Shown here piece by piece: positions 32,958 to 45,500 of a DNA stretch of 64,000 nucleotides (its first letter is position 1; each line of letters begins with the position of its first letter). The translations under genes were made by a program, and so were the position numbers. Origin of the DNA: Aspidapion aeneum (taxonomy: Eukaryota > Arthropoda > Insecta > Coleoptera > Brentidae); the NCBI GenBank assembly GCA_963576565.1, contig OY755038.1, positions 176,566,907 to 176,630,906 on the forward strand, in the 5' to 3' direction. A model generated the notes under the pieces. The model had not been told where the DNA came from, did no database searches, and saw only the letters and a program-made list of their open reading frames with translations.

Positions 32958-34755
32958 GTCCACGGAGTGGAATGGTTTCTCCACGGAGTTGAAATTTCAT
33001 GTAGTTTAGAATTAATTTAATATTAAAAAAATTCTAAAACTAAAATTTTCGCATGGTATATGTTACTAAAAATGCTGTATTAAGGAGAGAGAAAATAAAA
33101 CGGATGGTAAGCTTCTTATTAAAGAAAAGAAAGGTTTTCTGTTTTAGTATATAAACAAAGAAACAATAAACTCGTATTTAAAAAAAAACAGGTTTTAAAT
33201 AACTTAGTTTAAAAATGTATAAATACATAAAAAAACGCTAAACAGAGGATAATTTATTTTAATAATTTTGCATGCATAACCGTCGTCGCTGTCGTCGCAT
33301 ACAGAACAAGTAAAAAACGCGTTCTAGCTCCCCTTATTGCACTTGCTACAGATCCATTTAAGACAATTTAGGCATTGAATCCATTCAAGATTAGTATTAT
33401 GTTTAGATTTGCTGTTGGTGGCTAAGTACTATATCATATTTTGAGTTATCTTCTTTATGTTGTTTTTACCTGGATGTGCATTTTATAAACTGTCTTTTAG
33501 CCTTATAGCTTTTGTTCATAGACATAAAATTGGTAAATAGTTGTTTTCTTAAAACTTCTGACTTCCGAAGAAACGGTTTGATCTTTTAACAAATTTTTGT
33601 TAAAGGAGAATTTTTCTATTATAATTATTATTATTCTATGTAGTCTTGTTTTGTACCGCTGCGTTAATTTTTTGTCCCAATAAGCCTAATTTTGCCTTGT
33701 TTTTGCCGCTTGTAATATCTTTGTCTTTTCTTCTGCTTTGCCATTTCATATTGCTGACAATCTTTTTTTTGCTGTTTTCGCTTTTCTAAGTCCCCCTTTG
33801 GTTTCGCCATATTTTTGCTAAAACAAAATTCTATGTAAAAATAATTATATTTTATGACCGGTTTACTATTATAGTCTAAAATCAGAATGCAGCATAAGTA
33901 AATTATTTGTTGATTTTCTCACAAGCACGAAAACAAGAACAGAAATCCTGTATTTAATGCAAAAATGTATACGTTTTTAAAGTTTATTTTTGCTGTTCTT
34001 TTAAATAAATGCAAAGTCATATAGCTAAATGTTAACCCACCCTAGGAGATGACTCTTCAACCCCAGTACAAGTACTTAACAAATACTAGCAATTAATTTA
34101 AATTAAAGCGTCTTCTAAGGTTAAAAAACACTTATTATTTATACTCCATAGACACCAATCTACTCCATGGACTTATAAATGTCCATGGAGCAGAAGTCCA
34201 TGGAGTAGAATTTTTTTGGAAAAAAATAGTTATATATTCGCGAAACAAAAAAAGCTGTACTAATTGGCGCATAAGATTAAAATGCCAACAAATGGTCAGC
34301 TAAACGCATATTTTTTAAAAAAATTTAGCTTTGCTAAAAAATTTTAAACGCGTCCATGGAGTAGAAAACAATAAAAATACGTACCTGCCAACGAGCACTA
34401 CGACAATCATGACGACCAATCCGCACAAAATTGAGCAATGCTATCATATCGAACGACAAAACCAAACTAAAACGCAAGTGTCAAATAGTCCAGGCGCACT
34501 TAATAATCTAGTACCAACCCCTGGCGGCAAAATTCTCCCAGGTCCACGTAGTAGAATTCAAATGTAGGTACACACTTTTCTTTATAATTTTTAATAACTA
34601 TTTTTAGTAAATATTTGTTTTTGGCTATAGTATAATGCTTATTGGCATTTAATCTTTTGATGTAACTGGCTGTTATGACCCGAAAAAAAATAGTTTTTTT
34701 TAAATAAAGCAATATTTTAGGCAAAACGTGATGGTTACAGTCCATGGAGCGGAAT
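32958..34755. repeat. Interspersed TCCATGGAGTAGAA motif cluster
   Basis: At least seven copies of a 14-bp word, TCCATGGAGTAGAA or a one- to two-base variant, lie inside the TIR transposon. They are near 32958, 32979, 34182, 34197, 34353, 34541 and 34740, plus an inverse copy near 34160. Two lie close to the left end and one near the right end. Such repeats in DNA transposons are often transposase-binding sites; that role is inferred. Confidence 0.6.
33280..33815 (-). pseudogene. Remnant ORF of the TIR transposon
   Basis: A minus-strand ATG at about 33810 opens a 48-codon basic frame (MAKPKGDLEKRKQQKK, then KKRQRYYKRQKQGKIRL) that ends in a stop. Further on, a broken frame shows LEWIQCLNCLKWICSKCNK and, after a stop, FFTCSVCDD (about 33400-33290), a WIQC..C..W..C..C / F.C..C zinc-finger tail. 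A basic N-terminus and this type of tail flank the catalytic domain in some insect DDE transposons. Here the catalytic part is missing. Identification is by pattern only. Confidence 0.4.
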
Positions 34756-34939
34756 TTTGATGCCTTTGGGCTGTTTTTAAAAATATTTTTAAACTGAAAA
34801 CAAATAATTTAATAAAAGATCCTAACAAAAGGCATTTTATATTATTACCTAAAAATTATAGATTAATAAAGAGTATTCTTGTTTTAATAATATTGGATGG
34901 TTACATCAAATTGTCCCAAATTTTGAGAATCATCCTGAG

Positions 34940-36600
34940 ATTAAAGCCGGCGGAGGAAATAACCATCCCAGGCGACAATTCCAAACTTGACTGAACGCAT
35001 TTATAAAACTTGCCTGAGTGTCGGTCGGGTTCATTGTTACGTAATTCGGGACTACCGCTGAGTAATTTGTTGCAAACAAGTCCAGATCTGGAATTCCCCA
35101 TTTCAGAAATATTTTGTTTACTACTTGTACTGAGAGGTGCCAGTCTGGGAATTTCTTGTTGCGTGATGGACGGTCCGCAATATCGTTGTATTTCCCGGGT
35201 AGATAAAAGGGATTTAGACGAATCTGGTTGTGAGCCGCAAACAACAAAATCCTCTTGACCATTTTGAGTAAACTCTGTGATTTCATTCCTCCCTCCTTTT
35301 TGATGTATGCTATCACTGTTTTGTTGTTGTACTATTGAGTGATTTCGAAGAATTTTGAGATTCTTTTTCAGTACAATCCAAACGACCCAAAGTTCTTTTA
35401 AATTGGAATGCCAGTTCTGCTGGTGAACTCTCCAGGTCCCCGAAAAATACGCATCGTTGAGATTGGCCCCCCAGCCTATCTAAGAAGCGCCGGTTACTAG
35501 GAAAAACTTTGTATTTTGATGAAATATTATTCCTTTTCCCGTTACATTTTGTTTCCACCAACGGCAGTTTTGGTGAGTTTTCAACGGCAAACGAATCCTT
35601 TTGTTTGGTCTTCGTTTTAGAAGTCTGCGACTTTCGATCTGAAGATCTCTTAAATGTAACCGACCTAACAGAATTACCATTGATGCAAACACTAATCTTC
35701 CTATTAAAGTTGTTGCGGTTTTCCAACTCCAAGTTCTGCTGTCTGTCATCATATCCAAATCTTTTAGGATACGATTTTGTTTGTCCAACAACAAAACTGT
35801 TTCGTTTTTTGACGTATCGCAAATTATTCCCAAAAATTCGATCTTTTGGCACGGTTAAATGACAGATTTTTCTAGATTTATTATCCAACCTAATTTTTGA
35901 AGAATTAAAATTACTTCGTAAATCTGATTTGACAAATCTTGCGGATTTTGATTCGCTAACAAAAAATCGTCGAGATAAACCAAAACGCATATTCCCATCT
36001 CTCGCAATTGTTCGGCTATCCAGTTGGTTATTCGAGAAAAGGCCAGTGGCGCACTTGCGAGTCCAAATGTTAGGCATGTCCATTGATAATTTTTTTTTCC
36101 GTATGCCAGTGCAAGAAACCCCCTGTGACTCTTTTTTATTGGGATATGCCAGTAGGCCTGTGAAAGGTCTATCTTTGCAATAAAATCGTTCTGTTAAAGA
36201 AAACTTGGAAGACGGTTTCGGTTTATCAGGCGGAATTTTTGAGGATTCATATATTAATTGAGCCTTTTTAAATTGAAAATTTGCCTTACTTTTCGATTCA
36301 GTTTTGGGAATAAAAACATTTGAGAAAGAAATCCCGTGAGAGAAGTGCATACCTCCAGTACCTGCTATTTTACCAAATTCGCTATTTCGTTTGACATTTT
36401 TGCTGATCTGGTTGTTTGATATTTGTGAACAACTTGTGGCGGAAAGGGTGCTATCGGTGGTGGTTTTATAAAGGGGATAGCGTAACCCTTCAAGACACTG
36501 ATCATACTCTTTGGGAAACTCATTTGCTCCCAGCGTGGTATAAATTCGCGTAACCGGCCACCTCGAAAATTTAGGTAGTCAAAATTTTCATTTAGAGTAA
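34940..36600 (-). pseudogene. DIRS reverse transcriptase, RNase H and MT-like gene
   Basis: The minus-strand frame starts with FRGGRLREFIPRWEQM near 36590 and continues with RT motifs: FLFPKLNRKVRQIFNLKRLN, DFIAKIDLSQAYWHIPIKK, LTFGLASAPLAFSRI and YLDD at 35977-35966. RNase H follows (DAYFSGTW, then NDIADRPSR). The MT-like segment DLDLFATNYSA ... GWLFPPPALIS runs to 34940 and resumes beyond the insertions at 25606-25490 (VPRWTKEFWR). Four in-frame stops (36367-36365, 36256-36254, 36196-36194, 35857-35855) and a frame change near 35330 make it non-functional. The 345-codon minus-strand frame at 35313-36350 is a shadow in another frame. Confidence 0.8.
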
Positions 36601-38009
36601 GCATATTTGGTCTTATCTTGAAATCTGTTTGGTTCCTGTTTGCGTTTATTTTGTTGATGTTGAAAGCCTTTATATTTTTGGACATTTTTTTGAGATTTCC
36701 GGCGATCAAAGTTTGAGGATGTCTGGGCATTATTGCTTGATGTATTAGCCGAGGTGTTTGCCTTGAATATGGTGTTTTGATTCTTCGAAGCAACCTTTTG
36801 CGACCGACCGTAGAAAGTGCGAAAAAGACCACCTTCGTCTCTTAGCAACTGATTTAGTGCCTTTTCTTCAAATAAATAAGTTTCAGAGGGAGGAATTTTA
36901 TTTATTTCTACCATCATGTGAGTTTTCCTAGGTTTAAAAAAACTTCCTTCGCGACTCTATGGTTTCTGCCCGGCGTGCACAAGTAAGTTGTAAAAGGTCG
37001 TCTGAAGTTGTCTCATATTCATTTTCAGTGGAATAAAGTCCGATTCTTAGCTCATTGGCAGCTTCGGGATGGTTAAAAGCAACATTAGTGACCAACTCTT
37101 TTAAAGCTTGACGTTGTTTTAATAAACCGTGGGTAATGGTTCCCAAAGTAAGGTCCGATCTTGATAATAAAGTATGACTATGATTTCTGATTGATCTCCT
37201 TGAGCTGAGGGTTAACTTTCAATGCTAAAAAAACTAGAGAGGCCTTCCAATTTTTTCTGCACTTCTTTATAGCGGATGTTGTTCCACCCAAGAGAATTTA
37301 GTTTTTGGCAATTAATGCCCTGACGCTTAATTTCCGGATCTGGTTAAGCAACACTCGGTTCTGCTTCTCTGACCTGAGGCTCAAACCCAAAATCATCCTC
37401 TAAAAATGGAAGTGGTGCAACACTTTCTGAAGCCGAATCTTCTTCTTCTTCTTGTAAAATTCGTATTCCATCTTTTAAGGTTGAAAACATTTGGATCATC
37501 TTATCTTCTAGCAAATCTAACTTCGACTTTTTGGGAGGAGGTAAAATGTTTTCTCCTCATCATCCGAAGATTCTCTCTCTTGACTTAACCTTTTTGAAGC
37601 TTCTTTTCTCGTAATAAATAAATGTTTCAAAGGTGAAACCGCATGGTGAAATATTTCGGCGGCTGCAGCTGACCCTCTAATTTTGTTGCATAAACTAGGA
37701 GGGCTTAAAATAAGGCCTCTACAAAATGCCCAGTCTAACATTTTCACCTTATAGTTTCTGTACTTCTGGATCAAACGCTTTGGCGATAACAACGGTAGGA
37801 ATAGCATACCTTAACTTATTTAACATGTTTACATCTATGTCTTGACCAAAAAGATCTTCTTTTGTAAAATCAACGAGCTTGCAGTTTTGCCACCCATCTG
37901 GTAGTATAAACATCATTTCGCTTTTGATTCTGTCTAAAATTTCGCTCCCTTCGTCCCTTTCATTGAGCTGCCCAAGTGTAACAAAGCTCTCGGCGGCGGC
38001 GTCTGTCAT
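36588..38009 (-). pseudogene. DIRS gag-like gene
   Basis: Minus-strand blocks run from an ATG at 38009 (MTDAAAESFVTLGQLNE). They continue through VKMLDWAFCRGLILSPPSL, an acidic ESSDDEE segment, LLKQRQALKELVTNVAFNHP, and a basic Asn/Gln/Lys-rich tail (KNVQKYKGFQHQQNKRKQ) near 36650. Position before RT and the basic C-terminus identify it as the capsid-type ORF of DIRS elements, although gag is poorly conserved. The blocks lie in different frames, so several frameshifts are present. Confidence 0.6.
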
Positions 38010-38159
38010 CTAAAATAAATAAGTTGAGCATCAGAAGAATAAACATTTCTGATAACGGTTTTAGGCTCTGTATGAGAGTTGTAAGACTATAGTAATCCAA
38101 ACATAAGGCTACTGATAAAGCAGTTTTTATAGAATCGTAACCATTCCCCAGTGTAAATG

Positions 38160-38790
38160 AGCCATAAGCTGTAACACTGCTGTTAATGAGCCGCAAAGCT
38201 GCTTTTAATAAGCCGAAAGGCTACTCTAAATGAGCCGCCATGCTGCGGTAAACGAGCCGTTAGGCTGCAGTAACTAAGCTGTAAGGCTGCTATAAGGGAG
38301 CCGCAAGGCTGCTATAATTGAGCAGTAAGGTTGCTATAAACGAGCCGTAAGGGTGTTATAAATGAGCCGTAAGGCTGCTATAATTGAGCCGTAAGGCTGC
38401 TATAAATAAGACGTAAGGCTGCTATAACTGAGCCGTTAGGCGGCTGAAATTAACAAGTACGGCTAATGTAAACAGCGCGTAAACCTACTACGACTGTGAT
38501 CGAGCCGTAAGGCTGCTATAATTGAGCCGCAAGGCTGCTATATTTGAGCCGTAAGGCCGCTATAAAGGAGCCGTAAAGCTGTTGAAGTAGAGCCGTAAGG
38601 CTGCTGTGATCAAGCCGTAAGGCTGCTATAATTGAGCCGCAAAGCTGCTATATTTGAGCCGTAAGGCTGCTATAATTGAGCCGTAAGGCTGCTTTAATTA
38701 AGCCGTAAGGCTGCTATAACTGAGCCGTTAGGCGGCTGAAATTAAGAAGTACGGCTGCTGTAAACAGCGCGTAAACCTACTACGACTAAC
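38160..38790. repeat. 20-bp minisatellite in the DIRS leader
   Basis: About 30 units of the type GAGCCGTAAGGCTGCTATAA. AGCC and GGCT in each unit can pair around a four-base loop. A higher-order copy exists: the stretch with GGCGGCTGAAATTAA and AACAGCGCGTAAACCTAC occurs near 38430-38495 and again near 38724-38785, about 295 bp apart. It lies between the right ITR and gag. Confidence 0.8.
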
Positions 38791-39146
38791 AAATTAATGT
38801 AATCCATCTAATAAAGTGTGTAGCATAACTATATCACAAAACTAATTATGTGGCGGGTAAATGAAAATTGTTACCTTTGCGCTAATACCTGTACCTATAT
38901 CCTAACTAAGTTACCAAATAAAATATTAATATTTTAAATTTTTCCGAATCTAAATAAAAATAAGATCACTTATTTATCTTTTTTATTCAACCGTTTTCTG
39001 GGCCACATCTAAACCTATAATTTGGCAAGTAAAAATAAATTTACTTACCATAATTTTCGAAAAATCTCGCAAACAAAACAAACTTGTTTACTTCGAACGC
39101 TAACAGCGTTAACTTGTTACAACACATTACTCTCGTAGTCAAAAGC

Positions 39147-39330
39147 GTACTAAAGAAGCAACCCGACCGCGTTGCGCGACGCGGTCGGGTCCCTTCCGGC
39201 ATGCATGTCACGAAGTATGGAGCTCGGCTAAGCGCAAGCGGTCAAATCTAAACCTCAGATAAGCAGCACATTCACTCAAGTAGGCATAGTGTAGTCTCCG
39301 AAAGGTCAAGCCAAAGCCCAGACATAAAAT
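39147..39330. repeat. DIRS right inverted terminal repeat
   Basis: Inverse complement of the left ITR from GTACTAAAGAAGCAAC to CTTTCGG..., then a side-specific outer edge ending GACATAAAAT. It includes the same GC-rich hairpin (about 39160-39192). Confidence 0.85.
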
Positions 39331-40208
39331 AAAAAATATTTCCTTAAATTAGCTCCACCAAAAATGTCCACAATTGACAGGTTTGGATACGTTTGCGATT
39401 AGTTGATAAAGGTTAGGTTAACACTGATTTCGAACACTTAAAATAAGGACAGGGAAGCTGACTTAACTAAATATTTTTTTTCTAAAAAATTTCATTCGAA
39501 AACAAATTCATTTGACAAAATATCGATTAAAGAAAATCTTTTCGCACAAATTTGCGTTTGAATAAAATGTTTTCGAACAAATTTCTGTTATAATAAATTG
39601 TTTTTGAACAAATTTCTATTCAAACACATATATTGTAAACTATTGGTTAAAATCATTTTCGAACAACATGTTTTTAAACAGCGTGTTGTGAAATAAGTAT
39701 CTGTGACCCGCATCTATTGGACGAGGCAAAAATGTTGGATTTCCAAACAATTGTACATCTTTACCAAATTTTGTACACATATACCGTACCTTTTCGCGGT
39801 TCCACCCACCTACTTTGTTAGGTTTTTTGTTAACTGTTCTGTACGAGATTCTTACATCCGGGACCACTCTGTATATACTGCTTACAATCTTTAGAAGCTG
39901 TTAAGATTTCTATTAAATTGATGTATTACATTCTTACAATTTTTTCTGAAATTACGGAAAAATGTAAGCAAGTATTTAGTTTTTCCAAAAAAATTGCGAT
40001 TTTTGAAAAATATATTTTTTTGTGTTTTAATTCTCAAAAGCAGAAATTAAAAAACAAATAATACGGTTTACCATAAAAGGTTTTTAAGATCTCTCTACTA
40101 CTAAAGAAACCATTAAAAAAAGTAAAATATACTACAGGGGAAACACGATAAGTTTTTGTTTTGACGAAAACATAGCAAAATCGCATTTTCTTGAAAATAT
40201 TGTATTGA
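39331..40208. other. Non-coding stretch with a dispersed repeat copy
   Basis: Positions 39383-39457 (ACGTTTGCGAT, GTTGATAAAGGTTAGGTTAA, AATAAGGACAGGGAAG) match 59014-59125 and 63895-64000. Behind it, units of the type TTTGAACAAATTTCT recur. A word GGGACCACTCTGTATA near 39858 is of a type common at insect repeat ends. Confidence 0.5.
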
Positions 40209-41070
40209 CTCGGATTAATCACATTTTCTTTAAAACCGTATCAATAATTTAAATGAATTAAACAACAGTTTGTAGCACGTTAATCGTGCTTTCACATGAA
40301 AAAATATAAAAATAATCTAGATATAACGGTAAGCCACACAAATAATCAGAAATATTAAAAATGCCTATTTGGTGTCATTTGATTTTATTTCAATTTTGTC
40401 CGTTTTTACCTCATAGCATTGCCATTTCTACTGGGGATTTTATCTGATAATATTTTTTTCGTCTCCTGTATATTTCTTAATAAAAAAATATTATCATATC
40501 ATCTATCTGCGCGATGACGCTCTATATGCAATTACTTATTCTAGCAGGCCATGTTTTTTAGAAAAGAGAACTTTTTTCACCTAACAAGGGTGATCCGTAC
40601 TTTTTCACCGTTTTCAACGATTCAAAAATAACAAACAAGATCCCGATCGGAATATATTTATATAAATTTGGTACAATTAAGAGAAATGTTATGTGTAAAG
40701 AGCAAACTTATATAAATAATTTGCATATAATATAAATTTTGCATATAATATGTCAAAATATCGGCATTTTCTCTTGTAAAGATGACAAAATCGACGTTTT
40801 TTTTAATACTTATACAACATAGCCAAACGCCGAACTTAAGAAAATATAAATAAAGAACATCTTGGTTAGGCTCGGACTAAATCAAGCCTTAAAAATAGGA
40901 AACGCAGAGTCTCCCAGTTGAGCATTATTTGCGCGTTAAGCTTTTCGTTTAGTCATTTGAATTTACACCTTCATGAATTTCTTCTAAATTGCAAAATGCT
41001 TTTCTTTGATTAAAGTTTAAAAATTGTACAGGGAGATCTAAAATTTTTAGTCACTATAATTACTTACATT

Positions 41071-42593
41071 TGTAACAATACGGTTTTTGCAGATTTGCTT
41101 TAATTTATTTAATATTTATTTTAATATATTTGTCCACTTATTTCTTAAAAGCAATTCAAATATTAACGGTTTCTTGATTTCTTTTCTCAGTGAAACCAAA
41201 AACCTAGAGAAAATATATCTGGAAGTAATTATTTTTAATTTATGACTGTTTATGTTATCGCTGGTCTAGACCTAAAAAGCTCTATTCAAAGTAGTACAGA
41301 CATATGTTAAAGCAACCATATAAGTATTGTTTAAAATTATAGTTATACATAATATACCATACCCGTTTTGCCAGGGTCTTCGTCTTAACTTAACTTGTCA
41401 TATTTAAAAACAACAACTGTCATTGGCAAGCCTTAATAACATTTTGTTATTTGGCACTCTATATACGTATTGCAACATTTTCTCAGTTAACAAGCATTAA
41501 TTAGTATGGTTTGCATTGTAACTAACTTTAAGACATTTATTGAGAAAATGGCAACATAAAAACAGTTAGTTTTCAAGCGAGCTTTCTGACTGTGGTTAGT
41601 TTTTAAATGTATACGGCCAGTTCGTTCTTAGGGCCATTATCTTATATCAACTTCTTTAAATTGTAAAACTGGATAAACAAAAAAGTTATGATCCAACGCT
41701 TGTGAAGGAATTTGGAGGTCCTGTCGTTCTTACTTTGGTGCTATCCTTTTCTATACCATAGTTTTCTGTCTCTGATTGCACCAAACAGAAGTGGAAGGGA
41801 CTTAGGGGTAGAGTACCTAGAAATTTCTTTACGGGTGAGAGGACAGAGTTTAGTTGGGTTTCTTTGGGTCAACTTCTTTCTTAAAATGGAGTTTTATTCA
41901 GGGGAAAATACTTTTCCTTTGAATAAATATCTTTTATTTAATTCTTAGTATAACTCAATTTCTATCTTAACATATTTTATTAATTATTTACCATCATTTA
42001 TTTCTGAATTGAGTTATCGTTTATACCAGTTTATCACTGTTTTAATTAAACATCAAATTACTTTTTTTAAATAAAACTTTTTTGTTGCCAAACATTTTGT
42101 TTATAATTTTATAATTTCCTTACCTTAAGTACCATACTATAACAGGTACCATCTGAATTAATTAGTTTATAAAAACATTTTTACATAATGAATTTTATAA
42201 AATAATAATTTATTTAAAATATACCTATAAAAAGGTAAATAGAAAGTGTAAAATATTAAGATAAAAATGGTTGCAACCAATCTCAAAAAAGAGAAAATAT
42301 AGTCTATAAGCAGTGATAATGTCTAGTGTATGTAGAAAAAGAAGATGAAGAACAATTGAACAGGTATGTATATATTTCCTACATTGATTGATTTAATTGA
42401 GAAAAACACCTATAGCGGACTTCCTTCAAGAACCGTCAAATTCCCTTTCGAGAGTTAAATTAGTCAATCAGTATCATATTTAATCTTTTAATTTACTATT
42501 TTTAAGTTGTTGCAAATTTGGTAGCTAACAACATTTAAGCCTTGACCACTTTATTTGACAGTACCACTGTCATATACGCCAGGCCCTGTTACA
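41071..42593 (+). repeat. 5' LTR of the LARD-like element
   Basis: 1523 bp. Contains AATAAA at 41922-41927 and TATAAAAAGG at 42226-42235. The 78-codon frame at 41712 is repeated in the other LTR and is not a gene. Confidence 0.9.
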
Positions 42594-45500
42594 AAGTGGT
42601 GCCAGTAGATTTGGGTAAATTAGTTTTTGGAAAATTTGTGAAAATTTTACGTTGCATTTTGAGAAAAACATAGTACTTTAGTTATGTCTAAGCCATTGGT
42701 AGTATTTTATAGGAAAAACTAAAGGAAAATTTTAAAATTGTTCGTTTGAAAAGAAAATAGTTTTGCCTAGTTTTGTTTAAAACCAAAACTAATTTGTTGG
42801 AAGATGTGCTATAAATGTTATCTTGGTTGTTTAAATTACTAACATTATAATCTGTGTTACAATTATTTTTTGAATTTTTAATATTTTTGTATATCTTTTA
42901 CTTAAGACAGAAAACACGAGAAAAATTATATTTTTTCTGTTGGATATAAGATCAGTCTTAAACATTAAAAAAAAAAGATAAATTGGTAGAATGTTTTTTT
43001 ATTGAAAAGTTTAGTTTGAATACTATCTGACTCCAGCACGCGATTAGTTAATCATTTTGCCTTATTAAGGCCTAACTAAATTCTAAACTTGAGTGATCAC
43101 TCTTAACTCGTTGTTGAACACTAAGTCTGTCCTAACTATCATTATTTATTTTGTATTGTATAGTCAATGTAACTATCTAAACTGTTTAAACTAATTGGAC
43201 AAAACAGTCCATCATTTTTAATTGTAACACAGTAGTTAAAATAAAGTCTCATTAAGGTTAAGATTTTCTTGTATTGCTATTTAAAGTCTATTTGTAGAAA
43301 ATTGTGGAATCATTTTTTTGTTCTAATTCAAAATTTTAAAGAAATCTTTTATTGAATACACTTAAAAATTAAAATGCACTGCTGGCTGGAATAATAATTA
43401 CCAACCCTTTCTCTGACAAACTAGAGATTTTTAAGGACAACCGTCAAGTATAAATAAGAAGATATGATTTTTACTAATTAATTTATCGCATAAAAAAACT
43501 GCTATCAAGTTTTTTTTATGGTTCTTCAGTATTGATAGATATTTCTTAAAACCTTGTTAACTAAATATTTAAAAACATATTTGTTTTAATAATACAAAGA
43601 TGTATTATAAATCATTTATATCCTTGATTTTTGTATTTTTCTTGGTAGATATCGATTTTTCTACTTTATTATGGTTTTATTGTTTTTAATACCTGTGCCA
43701 AGCGAAATGGCAAATAGATTCCGCCAAATAATTTTATCATCATAATGCTCCAAAATGGAAAAAAAAAAATTCATTAATAAACCTAACCTAACGTAATTTT
43801 TCATGAATATTGCATAAATTTAAAAATTATAACTTTAGTTTCTATTTTTTTTTATTACTTTTCATACACAAGTGTGCATAGTAGTACACTATACCTCTGC
43901 TTACATGGTCTATCTGCAACAGATAGTTGCGCTACAGGGCTATTGTTAAGTATCTAGGCTATTGTTAAGTATCTAGTCAAAATAAATTTATTAAACTGAC
44001 CTGGCTACTAGCTGTACCCTATATAAAAGATGTTTTTTTCTCTATAATCATAGATATATGATTTACTAGATCCACCTATCGGTAAGCATGAGAGGTATTC
44101 TATTTTAAAATTTCAAGTTTTATTTTGTTTTACAGATTTTTAAATTTTATATTTTTGTTAGTGACTGTTTTTCTTGTTGTCGATTAGAAAAAATTCATAA
44201 AGTTTCAGATGCACAAATCTTCTAAAATTTTAAGAGCACTATTAATTAAAACCTGAACTAAGTGAATAAATGTAGCTATAGCTATTCGATTCAACATAAT
44301 TATCATTAAATTAAGAATTTGCATTTTATGTTACAAGAAAGCTATGTTTCTTTAAAAACAACAAACATATCAAATTATTATTGCTATATAATTTTATTAA
44401 ACATATATTATTCTTTATAAAAAAGAACTTTATTCTTAGTTCCCAAGTTTTCAGTAAAGGTAAATGTCAAAAAAAGAACCTCTTGTATATTTGTTTTTTT
44501 TTTCAGAGAGACTTTATTTTTCTTTAACTAACATGTAGGTAATATCCATGTAAATTTATTTTTATACTATTTTTAATCAAATTGAAAGATATTGTGTGGA
44601 TGAACCTTTGTTCAAAGTAAAAAAGTATTTTTTGTCAAGTCGTTTCTGAAAAATGGTATAAATAGTATAAAATTTTAAATTGACGCCACTGCGATACCTT
44701 CAATTTTCTTTGATCCAGGTACTAAACTCTCCGGACAAAAATTATGTGTTTTGTTCGTTAACCATCTTAATTATCTTAATTGTCTCTGGTTTAGAATAAA
44801 TTATTATGTAGGTAATACCATAATAATTTATAATAAGAACATTTTGGGAAAAACCACAGTAAAATTTCTATTAACAGAAAAATCATTATCTTTGCCTTTA
44901 GAGAAATTAGAGCGTCTACGTGCGAAGTAAATAATTATAACTATGTGAGGTAATAAATAACTTATTAATCATAAGTCTCTCATAAATTTTTAACATTTTT
45001 TAACATGAAAACTTAAAGCACAGTGTAGATTGTCGCTATGTTTAAACCAACTATACCAATTAGACCATCAATTTGTATCTAAAAACAATCGAAAAATTAA
45101 ACTAACAATATTATTTTTAATTTAAAAATCATAATGTATGTTTCTTCATAAATGCTAAAAAAAATCAAAAACTTCATTAAGTCAGCACAAGATGACAGTT
45201 ATTTCTTTACAAGAAATTCTTACCTATGTCAATACAATCTTATACATTTGGTATGCGTCCAACTTAGTAGATGTATTTTTGTCAAAAACAAATTGAAATT
45301 GTTCCCTGGAAAAAGGATATTAATGAATGATAACATATTTTAAATCTTAAAGTAATAAAATAACAACTTTTTGCTAAAAATTTAAACCTTCAAGAGCAAA
45401 CTAAACCTTAACGGTTTACTAGTTACCGATTTGAAAGAAATAATGTATCCATCCTATTCGTTTTGTTTAAGGCATGTACTGAACATTGTTAACAATATCT

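Larger units (their letters stand above)
25611..34935 (-). mobile_element. TIR DNA transposon, interrupted by the Pao element
   Basis: About 2.16 kb in two parts: three bases at 25611-25613 and the rest at 32782-34935. The left end reads GGGTCATTCT then AAATTTGGGACAAT; the right end in inverse reads GGATGATTCT then AAATTTGGGACAAT, so the TIRs are about 28 bp. TGAG flanks it at 25607-25610 and 34936-34939. Discounting insert and one TGAG copy, the DIRS reading frame runs through the junction without a break, which confirms both ends. The interior is mostly non-coding with a decayed minus-strand ORF. Superfamily not determined. Confidence 0.8.
23613..39330 (-). mobile_element. DIRS-like retrotransposon with nested insertions
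   Basis: Inverted terminal repeats lie at both ends, the gene order on the minus strand is gag, RT/RNase H/MT-like, tyrosine recombinase, and an internal complementary region sits beside the left ITR. That combination defines DIRS elements, which integrate by a tyrosine recombinase without target duplication. The internal region reads as the inverse of the joined right and left outer ends (ending GACATAAAAT and starting AGACGAG), which fixes the termini at about 23613 and 39330. Subtracting the two nested insertions leaves about 6.4 kb. All three genes carry stops or frameshifts, so the copy is dead. Confidence 0.85.

Noticed and set aside
35313..36350. 345-codon minus-strand frame
   Set aside because: The genuine RT motifs, including YLDD, lie in another frame of the same strand. 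This frame has no recognisable protein features and is a shadow.
38160..38790. CRISPR-like array
   Set aside because: Repeats are contiguous 20-bp units without spacers, in a eukaryotic retrotransposon leader.
41712..41948. 78-codon frame repeated identically at 55956-56192
   Set aside because: The two copies are the same position in the two LTRs. There is no domain, and duplication is explained by the element.
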